Assembly (NCBI RefSeq): GCF_004519295.1
Contig: NZ_SOZH01000001.1
Location: 124,001-188,000, forward strand
Reading direction: 5' to 3'
From: Cellulosimicrobium funkei
Lineage (GTDB): Bacteria; Actinomycetota; Actinomycetes; Actinomycetales; Cellulomonadaceae
DNA: 64,000 nucleotides
Positions 9,181 through 17,452 of the stretch are shown one piece after another. A program made the position numbers and the translations under genes. The notes beneath the pieces were generated by a model. The model was not told the origin of the DNA. It worked only from the letters and a program-made list of their open reading frames with translations, and searched no databases. How positions within the stretch are numbered: position 1 is the stretch's first letter; every line of letters begins with the position of its first letter.

Positions 9181-11307
9181 ATGACCGGTACGACGACGTA
9201 CCCGGCCCCGCGACCCCGCGACCGCCGGACCACCGCGCCGCTCGCCCTGCTGGCGGCGCTCACGACGCTCGCGCTCCTGCTCGCCGCGGCGCTCCAGGCG
9301 CCGGCGGCGCGCGCCGCGGAGGCGTTCACGCCGACCGAGGTGGTCGGCGCCGGCACCACCTGGCGCTACCTGGACGACAACACCGACCCGGCCGCGGGGA
9401 ACGCTGACCGGACCGTGTGGGCAGACCCGGCGTTCGACGACGCGGCGTGGAAGACCGGCCGACCGGGCTTCGGCGCGGTCAACGGGACCGCGAGCGGCAT
9501 CGGCGGCGGCAACACCATCACGACGCTGCTGAGCTACTGGATCACCCAGACGCCCAAGGTCGTCGTGCCCGCGTACTTCTTCCGCACGACCGTGACCCTC
9601 GACGAGGCCACGCTCGACGAGATCACCGGCCTGCGCGGCACGCTCGTCTACGACGACTCCGCCACCGTCTACGTCAACGGCGAGCGTGTCGCGGGCTGGG
9701 GCGACTCGATGATCACCCGGAACCTCCAGTACCAGGACAAGGCCGGCGCGACCGCGCCGCTGCGCGAGACTCTCGTCATCCCGGCCGACGTGCTCGTCGC
9801 GGGCAAGAACACGATCGCGGTCGAGATCCACCAGTGCAACGAGACGAGCTCGGACGTCTTCTTCTCCCTCGCGCTCTCCACCACCGACGACCCGTCGATG
9901 CCGTTCCCGCAGGACGTCCTCGACCGGACCTACGCGTCCGACGCGACGCCGTCGGCCCCGACCGGGCAGGACTGGTTCACCTGGACTCTGCGCGGGTTCG
10001 CCGACCTGCGGGCGAACCACCCCGAGATCCTCTCGCCCAACGAGCCCGGCCAGCCCACGAGTGCCAACGACCTCGGCTCGCTCGCGCGCAACAACGCCTA
10101 CGTCGCCGGGGACCCGCAGGTCCAGCGTGCACTGACCGACGGGCGCGGCTCGGCGTACGAGACCATGGCGGACGCGCTCGGCAGCGAGCTGGGGCCGATC
10201 TACCGCGACGCGCTCGCCGACGGCCGCCTCCCCAAGACGAAGGCCCTGCTGTCCGGGCGCGTCGAGAAGTCGGTCGGCAACCACGAGCCCGCGAAGGCCG
10301 CGTACGACTACAAGCGGCCGTTCGTCCGGCTCGGCTTCACGTCCGCCGGCGGTCACGTCAACGCCTTCGAGACGTCCGGCAGCTACGAGGGGCTGCGCAA
10401 CAACGGCTCGTTCCCCAGCGGGCACACCAACCACGGCTACGCGCAGGGCACCGTGCTCGCCACCCTCCTGCCGGAGCTCGCTCCGCAGATCCTCGCGCGC
10501 GCGTCCGAGTACGGCGACAACCGCCTCGTGCTCGGCTTCCACTACCCGCTCGACGTCATGGGCGGCCGCATGGCCGGGCAGAACATCGCGCAGCTCCGGT
10601 GGTCCGACCCTGCGTTCCGCGTGCTCCTCGAGCAGGCCCGGACCGAGCTCGTCACCGTGCTCGAGCGGGCGTGCGGCGACGAGATCGCCGTGTGCGCGCA
10701 GGACCAGGTGCCCTACCTCCCCACCGACCAGGCGCTCGAGGTCTACGACCAGCGCCTGACGTACGGGTTCCCGCGCGTCGGTGAGGCGGGCCGGGAGATC
10801 CAGGTCCCCGCCGGCGCCGAGGACCTGCTGCGCACCGCGTTCCCCGACCTCAGCGTCGACCAGCGTCGCCTCGTCCTCGCGGCGACCGCGCTCGACTCGG
10901 GCTACGCCCTCGACGTCGCGGGCGAGGCCGAGTGGCAGCGCCTCGACCTCGCTGCCGCCATGGCGGCGGACGTCGTCGTGAACGCCGACGGCACGCTCAC
11001 CGTGGACGGTGAGGTCGTCGGCGAGCCGACGGCGCCGCTCGTCGAGGTCGAGGCGTCCGCGCGCTGCCTCGCCGGGAACCCGTACGTCGCGGTCCGCGCC
11101 CGCAACGCGTCCGACGGCGCGCTCGACGTCGCGCTCGTCACCGGCGCGGGGGAGAAGACCTTCGCCGCCGTGGCCCCCGGCGCGAACGCGTATCAGTCCT
11201 TCGCTGTGCGGGCCCCGGGCGACGTGCCGGTGACCGTCACGGCGACAGGTCCGGGCGGCGCGACCGAGGAGGTCACGCGGGATGTCGTCGTCCCGACTTG
11301 TGCTTGA
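9181..11307 (+). CDS. Secreted PAP2-family acid phosphatase with C-terminal RCL/YQSF domain
   Basis: 708 residues from the ATG at 9181 (GAGAGGGAC upstream). The signal peptide ends near A-A-R-A-A, about residue 42. Residues 45-240 form an all-beta region with the look of a galactose-binding or carbohydrate-binding module (V-Y-V-N-G-E-R). The PAP2 (class A acid phosphatase-like) domain follows: Y-K-R-P-F-V-R, then P-S-G-H-T-N (His415), then G-F-H-Y-P-L-D-V (His454, Asp458). These three blocks make up the phosphate-binding and nucleophile/acid set of the superfamily. The shared C-terminal domain begins near 620. Its place beside two GH92 genes suggests removal of phosphate from mannose 6-phosphate groups exposed on phosphomannan; this is an inference. 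General phosphate scavenging is the alternative. Confidence 0.85.
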   Translation: MTGTTTYPAPRPRDRRTTAPLALLAALTTLALLLAAALQAPAARAAEAFTPTEVVGAGTTWRYLDDNTDPAAGNADRTVWADPAFDDAAWKTGRPGFGAVNGTASGIGGGNTITTLLSYWITQTPKVVVPAYFFRTTVTLDEATLDEITGLRGTLVYDDSATVYVNGERVAGWGDSMITRNLQYQDKAGATAPLRETLVIPADVLVAGKNTIAVEIHQCNETSSDVFFSLALSTTDDPSMPFPQDVLDRTYASDATPSAPTGQDWFTWTLRGFADLRANHPEILSPNEPGQPTSANDLGSLARNNAYVAGDPQVQRALTDGRGSAYETMADALGSELGPIYRDALADGRLPKTKALLSGRVEKSVGNHEPAKAAYDYKRPFVRLGFTSAGGHVNAFETSGSYEGLRNNGSFPSGHTNHGYAQGTVLATLLPELAPQILARASEYGDNRLVLGFHYPLDVMGGRMAGQNIAQLRWSDPAFRVLLEQARTELVTVLERACGDEIAVCAQDQVPYLPTDQALEVYDQRLTYGFPRVGEAGREIQVPAGAEDLLRTAFPDLSVDQRRLVLAATALDSGYALDVAGEAEWQRLDLAAAMAADVVVNADGTLTVDGEVVGEPTAPLVEVEASARCLAGNPYVAVRARNASDGALDVALVTGAGEKTFAAVAPGANAYQSFAVRAPGDVPVTVTATGPGGATEEVTRDVVVPTCA

Positions 11308-11349
11308 GATGGGTCGGTTGTGAGCGGCGCGGTCCGGTGCCGCCGGACG

Positions 11350-11941
11350 TTACCGGGCCGCGCTGGTTGGCCCGCAGGGTTCTGCAGTCGTGCCCGTCGT
11401 GGGGGCGTGCGAACTCGTGCCGACGGACGGGTTCGGGCGGGTGGGTGGTGACGATGGCGATCCGGCGTCGATCGCCGTGGTGCGTGCCGCGAACGATTGG
11501 TAGGCGGTAGCACCGGCCGTTCTCGGCGCGCACGGCAAGGAGGTCCTTGCCGGCCAGGCACCGGGTGCTGGTGGCGTCGTCGTCGTCGGTTTCGAGCCCC
11601 ACGTCGGGCAGGACGACGGGTCCGCGGGTCCAGTTCATGGTGGTGGCCTGGCTGGTCGAGGCGGAGACGTACGTCGAACCCGTTGCTGCCGGGGCGCTGC
11701 CAGCACTGTGCGCTGGGGCGGACGTTGCCGGTGCCTTCGCCGTCCTCGGCGGCGCTGAACATGGAGACCTGGTAGCCCGCGGTGCGCAGGTCGACGCCGT
11801 CGAGCGTGCCGGCGACCCGCGTGAGGTCGGCGTCGTAGGTTCCTCCGGCGAAGCGTGAGCCGTCGTCGCGCCCGTCCGCGACGACGGCGTACGCGTTCGA
11901 GGACCTGTCGCTGAGGTAGATGTTCGCCCGCTGGTGCTCAT
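11350..11941 (-). pseudogene. Decayed secreted-enzyme gene, 3' part with RCL/YQSF domain
   Basis: On the minus strand a coding-like stretch (E-H-Q-R-A-N-I-Y-L-S-D, then A-G-Y-Q-V-S-M-F-S-A-A-E-D) runs to about 11675. It then continues in a second frame (M-N-W-T-R-G-P-V-V-L-P-D, S-T-R-C-L-A-G-K, V-R-A-E-N-G) and in a third (A-T-A-Y-Q-S-F-A-A-R-T). At least two frameshifts therefore break what was the C-terminal part of a secreted enzyme carrying the shared domain. The 5' part is missing beyond about 11941. The catalytic family is not recognisable. It is convergent with the phosphatase gene, and no function is expected. Confidence 0.7.
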
Positions 11942-12247
11942 CCCGTTGCCCCCCAGGGGTTGCGGAACTCGCCGGCGCGACTCCTCAGCTCGGTCGACAC
12001 CGAAGCGGTCACGCCTGCAAGGTCATGTCAGCGATGTCAGCGACGTCGGCGGCATACAGCCAGCTGAGCGGCCGCGAGTCACCGGCCCCGGAGGCTTCGC
12101 GATCCGCCTGACGGTAGCCTCGCCACGACCAGCGATCGCGACGACGCCATCACGAAGCTCCTTGGGACGCGGTCTGGGCCAGGGAAGTTCCTTCCAGCCA
12201 GCAACCGCAGGCACTACAGGTCGGGTGACCTGCCCTACGGTCTGACC
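11942..12247. other. Non-coding stretch between gene relic and IS30 stub
   Basis: About 300 bp with no recognisable gene, RNA or repeat. Short open frames exist on both strands but match nothing I know. It probably contains further debris from the disrupted gene to its left. Confidence 0.4.
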
Positions 12248-12341
12248 GGGTTCAACCGGTCGAAGCAACACCGGCTTGTTGGGCCAAGAGTAGGTGCTCG
12301 TCGAGGGCCTCGGCCGGGGTGCGCCAGCCGAGGGTCGGGTC
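12248..12341 (-). pseudogene. IS30-family transposase 3' stub with terminal inverted repeat
   Basis: Read on the minus strand, about 28 codons give L-G-W-R-T-P-A-E-A-L-D-E-H-L-L and end at a TGA (12252-12254). This is the typical C-terminus of IS30-family transposases. The end sequence (CAACCGGT, four bases, GCAACACC) matches the end of the IS30 remnant near 29082. The rest of the gene is absent because an IS256 element begins at 12342. Confidence 0.65.
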
Positions 12342-12363
12342 TGTCTGATTAACGGTGGGTGGG
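12342..12363 (+). repeat. IS256 left terminal inverted repeat
   Basis: TGTCTGATTAACGGTGGGTG followed by GG pairs with the right end at 13687-13708 with three mismatches. The outermost bases are TGTC. Confidence 0.7.
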
Positions 12364-12409
12364 TCTCGGCCTGACACGCCGAGCACAGGCTTGGCGGGAA
12401 GTAGGCAGG

Positions 12410-13674
12410 ATGACCGAGATCATCGAGCCCGTGACGCTCGACGGGGACGAGAAGCAGGCGCTGGCGCAGCAGCTGGTGGCGCAGGCGAAGGCGGCGGGGA
12501 TCGATCTGGTCGGCCGGACGGGCTGTTGACCGGCCTGACGAAGCAGGTCTTGGAGACCGCGCTGGACGAGGAGCTGACCGAGCATCTGGGCTACCCGCCC
12601 GGTGAGCGTGCCGCCAAGACCGGGTCGAACGAGCGCAACGGCACCCGGTCCAAGACGGTCCTGACGGAGATCGGTCCGGTGGAGCTCGACGTGCCTCGCG
12701 ACCGTGACGGGTCGTTCGAGCCGACGATCGTTCGCAAGCGGCAGCGGCGCCTGAACGGTGTCGACGAGCTGGTGCTGTCCCTCACCGCACGGGGGCTCAC
12801 GACCGGGGAGATCAGCGCGCACTTCGCCGAGGTCTACGGTGCCAGCGTTTCCAAGGACACCATCTCGCGGATCACTGACAAGGTCGTCGCCGAGATGGGC
12901 GAGTGGCAGACCCGGCCGCTGGACGAGGTCTATCCCGTGATCTTCATCGACGCCCTCGTGGTCAAGGTTCGCGACGGGCAGGTCACGAACAAGCCGTTCT
13001 ACGTCGTCATCGGTGTCACGACCCGCGGGGAACGCGACATCCTCGGGATCTGGGCCGGCGACGGCGGGGAGGGCGCGAAGTTCTGGCTGAACGTGCTCAC
13101 CGAGATCAAGAACCGCGGCGTGGGCGACGTGTGCATCGCGTTCTGCGACGGTCTCAAGGGCTTGCCGGACGCGATCACGACCGTGTGGGAGCTGGCGCAG
13201 GTGCAGACCTGCGTGATCCACCTGATCCGCAACACGTTCCGCTACGCCGCCCGACAGGACTGGGACAAGATGGCCCGCGACCTCAAGCCGATCTACACAG
13301 CCGTGAACGCCGAGCAGGCCGAGGTTCGGATGGATGAGTTCGCAGACGAGTGGGTCGGCAAGTATCCGGCCGCGGTCAAGCTGTGGCGGTCCGCATGGGG
13401 CGAGTTCATCCCGTTCTTGGACTACGACGTGGAGATCCGCAAGATCATCTGCACGACGAACGCGATCGAGTCGTTGAACGCCCGCTACCGGCGCGCGGTC
13501 CGCGCCCGTGGGCACTTCCCGAACGATGCCGCAGCGCTGAAGTGTCTCTACCTCGTGACCCGGTCCCTGGACCCGACCGGCCGCGGTCGGGCACGATGGG
13601 TCATCCGGTGGAAGGCCGCGCTGAACGCGTTCGCGATCACCTTCGAGGGGCGCATCAACCCCTCGAGCAACTAA
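12410..13674 (+). pseudogene. IS256-family (Mutator-type) transposase, frameshifted
   Basis: The ATG at 12410 starts M-T-E-I-I-E-P-V-T-L, which runs to a TGA near 12525 in one frame. The rest (G-L-L-T-G-L-T-K-Q-V-L-E-T onward) continues to TAA at 13672 in another frame. The join falls at about 12509-12515, where one C seems lost from a GGCCCGGACG-type sequence. The main part holds the DDE triad: D in F-I-D-A-L, D in F-C-D-G-L-K-G, and E in N-A-I-E-S-L-N. Without the shift the protein would be about 420 residues, normal for the family. Either the copy is inactive or a slippage event restores it; the former is more likely. Confidence 0.8.
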
Positions 13675-13686
13675 GGAACACCGCGG

Positions 13687-13708
13687 CCCGCCCACCGTTC
13701 ATCGGACA
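13687..13708 (-). repeat. IS256 right terminal inverted repeat
   Basis: The mate of the left repeat, reading TGTCCGATGAACGGTGGGCG and GG on the minus strand. It begins 12 bp after the transposase stop codon. Confidence 0.7.
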
Positions 13709-13762
13709 CTCCCTCGCGAGGGGTGAAGCCGTCGGCACGGTTGTGCCGACTGCCGCTCCCGT

Positions 13763-14878
13763 TCAGTGCTTTGGTTGGCTGCGAGCTCGTCCCGTACTTC
13801 CACGCACGACGAAATCAACCGGTGGGAGGGAGAGAGCAGGACGTTCGCGTCCCTCGACTGCGGCGACGAGCGTCTCGGCCGCGGCGGCACCCCACGCGAC
13901 CACGTCCTGACGGATCGTGGTCAGGGGCGGCACGATATAGGGAGCGAGGGGAATGTCGTCGAATCCCACGACCGAGAGGTCCTCGGGCACGCGAATGCCG
14001 CGGTCGGTCGCGGCTGAGATCCCAGCGATCGCCATGAGGTCGTTGCCGTAGATGATGGCGCTGGGTGGTCTGGGAAGGTCGAGCAGTTCGTGTGTCGCGC
14101 GGGTCCCGGATCCGCCGGTGAAGTCGGCTGTCGCGATCGCTCTGTCTCGGATCCCGAGTTCGTCTAGCGTGTTGGTCCACGCCTGCTTGCGTGCCTCCGT
14201 GTGAACGTATCCGGCCGCTCCCATGACGTGTCCGATACGGCGATGGCCGAGGGCGTACAGGTGGTGAACCGCACGACGCACGCCGGTCGTGTCGTCCATG
14301 CCAACCACGGCCGAGTCGGTGTCAGGTGACGCTGAGGTGGGGGCGACGACGACGCTGGACAGTCCGAGGCTCGCGACGAGTTGGTGACGGTCGTCCGCGA
14401 CGCGGACATCAGTGAGGAACACGCCGTCTACGCGCGATTCCCGTGCGAACCGCTCATAGGCTGCGCGCTCTGTGGCAGGGTCTCCGACGACCTGCAAGAC
14501 GAGAGCGTAGTCGTGCTGAGCAAGGCCAGTCTCGACCCCGGCGAGGAACTGCGGAAAGAAGGGATCCGTGCTGAGGAGCTCTGGTTCGCGTCGTATCACC
14601 AGACCGACCGCCTGGGTCTTGTTGCGCGACAGAGCACGAGCCCGAGCGCTCGGTTGCCATCCGAGGTCCTTCGCAGCTTGCAGGATTCGTTCCCTCGTCG
14701 CCACAGAGACTCCAGGGCGGTCGTTGAACACGAAGGACACCAGGCTCTTCGAAACACCCGCTCGATCAGCCACGTCGCCGATGGTCACCCGTCGGCGATG
14801 GCCCGGGGCGTCGGTAGCCCTGCTCGCCTCCCGCCTTGCCGGACCGGACGACGGCACGCCTTGCTTCGTTGCGCTCAC
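13763..14878 (-). CDS. LacI-family transcriptional regulator of the mannoside locus
   Basis: 371 residues from a GTG at 14878. A GTG at 14788 would give the more usual LacI start V-T-I-G-D-V-A-D-R-A-G and cannot be excluded. The helix-turn-helix (T-I-G-D-V-A-D-R-A-G-V-S) and hinge (A-R-A-L-S-R-N-K-T) are followed by a periplasmic-binding-like sensor domain (G-V-F-L-T-D-V, S-A-I-I-Y-G-N-D, V-V-G-F-D-D-I-P, L-T-T-I-R-Q-D). It is divergent from the sugar ABC transporter starting at 15146, so it probably represses that operon through the AAACCGGTTT palindrome at 15007-15020 in the shared intergenic region. The effector is probably a mannoside. Confidence 0.88.
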   Translation of the reverse strand: MSATKQGVPSSGPARREASRATDAPGHRRRVTIGDVADRAGVSKSLVSFVFNDRPGVSVATRERILQAAKDLGWQPSARARALSRNKTQAVGLVIRREPELLSTDPFFPQFLAGVETGLAQHDYALVLQVVGDPATERAAYERFARESRVDGVFLTDVRVADDRHQLVASLGLSSVVVAPTSASPDTDSAVVGMDDTTGVRRAVHHLYALGHRRIGHVMGAAGYVHTEARKQAWTNTLDELGIRDRAIATADFTGGSGTRATHELLDLPRPPSAIIYGNDLMAIAGISAATDRGIRVPEDLSVVGFDDIPLAPYIVPPLTTIRQDVVAWGAAAAETLVAAVEGRERPALSLPPVDFVVRGSTGRARSQPKH

Positions 14879-15006
14879 TGCGCCAGCGTAGCGCAGAGTT
14901 TAGATGCAGTTTAGTTCGACTTCGCTGTTGCCTGGGCCTGTCGGGGTAGCGTTGCGCGCATGTTGGCGGGCCGGGGCTGAGGACGGCGCACTTGACCGCG
15001 GACACC

Positions 15007-15020
15007 TCAAACCGGTTTAA
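15007..15020. promoter_or_regulatory. LacI-type operator TCAAACCGGTTTAA
   Basis: A 14-bp palindrome, perfect over AAACCGGTTT with a central CG, lies between the divergent LacI gene and the ABC operon, 126 bp before the binding-protein start. AT-rich arms in this GC-rich genome make it stand out. It is the likely target of the neighbouring LacI protein. Confidence 0.6.
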
Positions 15021-15145
15021 TAATACTGTCGATGCCGTCCAGGGGGGCGGCGTCGACGGACTGACCGATGAGCCGCGGTGCAGGGGACCACGAGCAGGCT
15101 CTGGAACCGAGCGGGCGCGGGTGCCCGGATGAGGAGTTTGACGCG

Positions 15146-16456
15146 ATGAGGCGTGGCGCAAGGATGACAGCGCTGGCAGCGACGGCCGCGGTGGTGCTGC
15201 CGCTCGCGGCGTGCGGGTCGGGCGACGACGGCGGATCTGGCGACAGTGGCGGAGACCTCGCGAGCGGGCCGATCGACATCTGGTACTCGACCAACGAGCA
15301 GGAGATCGCCTGGGGCGAGCAGGTGGTCGAGGCGTGGAACGTCGAGCACCCGGACGAGAAGGTGAGCGCTCAGGCGATCCCCGCGGGAAGCTCGTCCGAG
15401 GACGTCATCGCCGCCTCGATCACGGCGGGGAACACGCCGTGCCTCGTGTTCAACACCGCCCCCGCGGCCGTCCCGGCATTCCAGAAGCAGGGTGGCCTGG
15501 TGAACCTGTCGACGACGTTCGAGGACGCTGAGGACTACGTCACGGGTCGTTCGGGCGCCGCGGCGGACGGGTTCCGCAGCGCGGATGGGGACCTGTACCA
15601 GCTTCCCTGGAAGACGAACCCCTTCATGCTGTACTACAACAAGGACGTATTCGCGGCCGCCGGCCTGGACGCCGAGGACCCGCAGCTCGAGACGTACGAC
15701 GACGTGCTCGCGGCGGCGCAGGCGATCAAGGACGCCGGGGCCGCAGACTTCGCGATCTATCCGCCGGCGACGGCGGACTACACGAACGTCAACTTCGACT
15801 TCTACCCGTTCTTCCTCGCCAACTCTGGCGGTACGCAGTTCATCGAGGACGGGAAGGCGACGTTCACGAGCGACGAGGGCCTCGAGACCTTGGAGTTCTG
15901 GCAGACGCTCTACGCCGATGGTTTCTCCTCCGCGGAGGCGTACAGCGGGGACATGTGGGCCGGCCCGTTCGCCGATGGCGTCGCCGCCATGGGTGTCGCC
16001 GGTCCCTGGGGCAAGGCGCAGTTCGACGGCAAGGTGAACTACGGCGTCGTCCCGCTGCCCACAGCAGCCGGTACCGCGGTCGATGAGACGTCCACGTTCG
16101 CGGACTCGAAGAACGTCGGCCTGTACTCGTCGTGCAAGAACCAGCAGACCGCGTGGGACTTCCTCAAGTTCGCGACGAACGACGAGAACGACCTCGCGCT
16201 CCTCGAGGGCACGGGCCAGTTCCCGACCCGCACCGACGTGCCTGAGCTCGCCGCAGACTTCCTGGCTGAGAACGCCTTCTTCGAGCCCTTCGCCGCAGCT
16301 GTGCCGCTCGCGGTAGACGTCCCCACGGTGGACGGGCTCGCCGAGAAGATGCAGGTCTTCCGTGACGCGTGGAGCGGGTCGGTGCAGTCGGGGTCCGGTG
16401 ACCTCGAGACCACGTTCGGCGAGGCCGCGAGCACCATCGACGGCCTGGCGGGCTGA
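15146..16456 (+). CDS. Sugar ABC transporter substrate-binding lipoprotein
   Basis: 436 residues from the ATG at 15146, with GAGGAG ten bases upstream. A lipobox L-A-A-C at residues 20-23 makes it a membrane-anchored lipoprotein. The mature part is a family 1 (MalE-like) extracellular solute-binding protein: I-D-I-W-Y-S-T-N near the start, G-D-L-Y-Q-L-P-W-K-T-N-P-F-M-L-Y-Y-N-K-D in the middle, and a C-terminal lobe with A-W-D-F-L-K-F-A-T. It heads an operon with two permeases and the mannose enzymes. The expected ligand is a manno-oligosaccharide, judged only from its neighbours. Codons 7-11 coincide with an operator-like site. Confidence 0.88.
   Translation: MRRGARMTALAATAAVVLPLAACGSGDDGGSGDSGGDLASGPIDIWYSTNEQEIAWGEQVVEAWNVEHPDEKVSAQAIPAGSSSEDVIAASITAGNTPCLVFNTAPAAVPAFQKQGGLVNLSTTFEDAEDYVTGRSGAAADGFRSADGDLYQLPWKTNPFMLYYNKDVFAAAGLDAEDPQLETYDDVLAAAQAIKDAGAADFAIYPPATADYTNVNFDFYPFFLANSGGTQFIEDGKATFTSDEGLETLEFWQTLYADGFSSAEAYSGDMWAGPFADGVAAMGVAGPWGKAQFDGKVNYGVVPLPTAAGTAVDETSTFADSKNVGLYSSCKNQQTAWDFLKFATNDENDLALLEGTGQFPTRTDVPELAADFLAENAFFEPFAAAVPLAVDVPTVDGLAEKMQVFRDAWSGSVQSGSGDLETTFGEAASTIDGLAG
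15165..15178. promoter_or_regulatory. Operator-like motif within the signal-peptide codons
   Basis: TGACAGCGCTGGCA shares the core GACAGCGCTG with the sites near 1679, 1807 and 21034. It overlaps codons for M-T-A-L-A, so chance from coding is possible. Confidence 0.35.
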
Positions 16457-16480
16457 CGAGAACGACGAGGCGAAGCACTC

Positions 16481-17452
16481 ATGACCACCCTCCACGACGA
16501 GGACGTGCGGTCGTCCGCGCGGGCCACGGGCAACCGTGGCCCGCGCCCGGGCAGCACGCGTCCACGAGGACGGCGCCTGCAGCGCTGGCTGGGGGAGCAC
16601 CCCCTCGGTCTCCTTCTCAGCACGCCGTACACGGCGTTCGTCGTCATCGTGTTCCTCGTGCCGTTCGGGTTCGGGGTGTGGATGTCGTTCCACGACTTCT
16701 TCTTCACCGCACCCGGAGTGCAGGTCCCGCACCCCTTCGTCGGGCTCGACAACTTCCAGCAGGTCCTTGCAGACCCCGCCGTGCGGCAGGCCTTCGGCAA
16801 CCTACTCGTTTTCGGCCTGATCAACATCCCCCTCACGGTCGTGCTCGGGCTCCTGCTTTCGTCGGGCCTTGACGCCGTCGTGCACTGGAAGGGCTTCTTC
16901 CGGGTCTCGTACTACATCCCGTACGTGACCGCGTCGGTCGCGACGCTCGCGGTGTGGATCTTCATGTTCAACGGCGGCGGGGTCGTCAATCAGCTGCTCG
17001 GCAGCCTGGCACCCGACCCGACCTGGCTCGCGAATCAGGGACTGATCATGCCCCTGATCGCGGTCTATGTGACCTGGAAGAACCTGGGGTTCTACGTGCT
17101 CCTGTATCTCGCGGCACTTCAGAACGTGCCGAAGGAACTCCACGAGGCGGCCGAGATGGACGGTGCCGGGGCATGGCGGCGGTTCCGGGCGGTAACCCTG
17201 CCAGCGGTTCGTCCCGTGACGTCCCTGGTGGTACTGCTCTGCATCATCACCACCGGGCAGATCTTCACCGAGCCGTACCTCCTGACCGGCGGCGGGCCAA
17301 ACGGGGCGTCGATGACCCCTGCGCTGCTCATGTACCAGAAGGGCATCCAGCAGGGGCAGCCGGACATCGCGGCGGCGATCGGGATGATCCTGGTGGTCGC
17401 AGTCATGGCGGTCTCGCTCGCATCCCGCCGGCTCACGGAGAGGAAGGGCTGA
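16481..17452 (+). CDS. Sugar ABC transporter permease (MalF-type)
   Basis: 323 residues and about six membrane helices after a basic cytoplasmic N-terminus. The first helix is near residues 47-72 (P-Y-T-A-F-V-V-I-V-F-L-V-P). The EAA motif E-A-A-E-M-D-G-A-G-A-W-R-R-F sits in the cytoplasmic loop that contacts the ATPase. It lies 24 bp after the binding protein and overlaps the next permease by one base (TGATG). No ATPase gene is present in this operon. Actinobacterial sugar importers of this type commonly borrow one shared ATPase (MsiK-like), which must lie elsewhere. Confidence 0.9.
   Translation: MTTLHDEDVRSSARATGNRGPRPGSTRPRGRRLQRWLGEHPLGLLLSTPYTAFVVIVFLVPFGFGVWMSFHDFFFTAPGVQVPHPFVGLDNFQQVLADPAVRQAFGNLLVFGLINIPLTVVLGLLLSSGLDAVVHWKGFFRVSYYIPYVTASVATLAVWIFMFNGGGVVNQLLGSLAPDPTWLANQGLIMPLIAVYVTWKNLGFYVLLYLAALQNVPKELHEAAEMDGAGAWRRFRAVTLPAVRPVTSLVVLLCIITTGQIFTEPYLLTGGGPNGASMTPALLMYQKGIQQGQPDIAAAIGMILVVAVMAVSLASRRLTERKG

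Larger units (their letters stand above)
12342..13708 (+). mobile_element. IS256-family insertion sequence
   Basis: A complete element of about 1367 bp bounded by 22-bp imperfect inverted repeats (left 12342-12363, right 13687-13708) that share T-G-T-C, G-A-T and AACGGTGGG. It contains one transposase gene with a frameshift. No target-site duplication is evident in the flanks, so one side has probably been rearranged. It cuts into an IS30 stub on its left. Confidence 0.8.

Noticed and set aside
12410-13674. Programmed frameshifting in the IS256 transposase
   Set aside because: IS256 elements normally use one frame, and no slippery heptamer or downstream structure was seen at the junction. 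A simple deletion is more likely.
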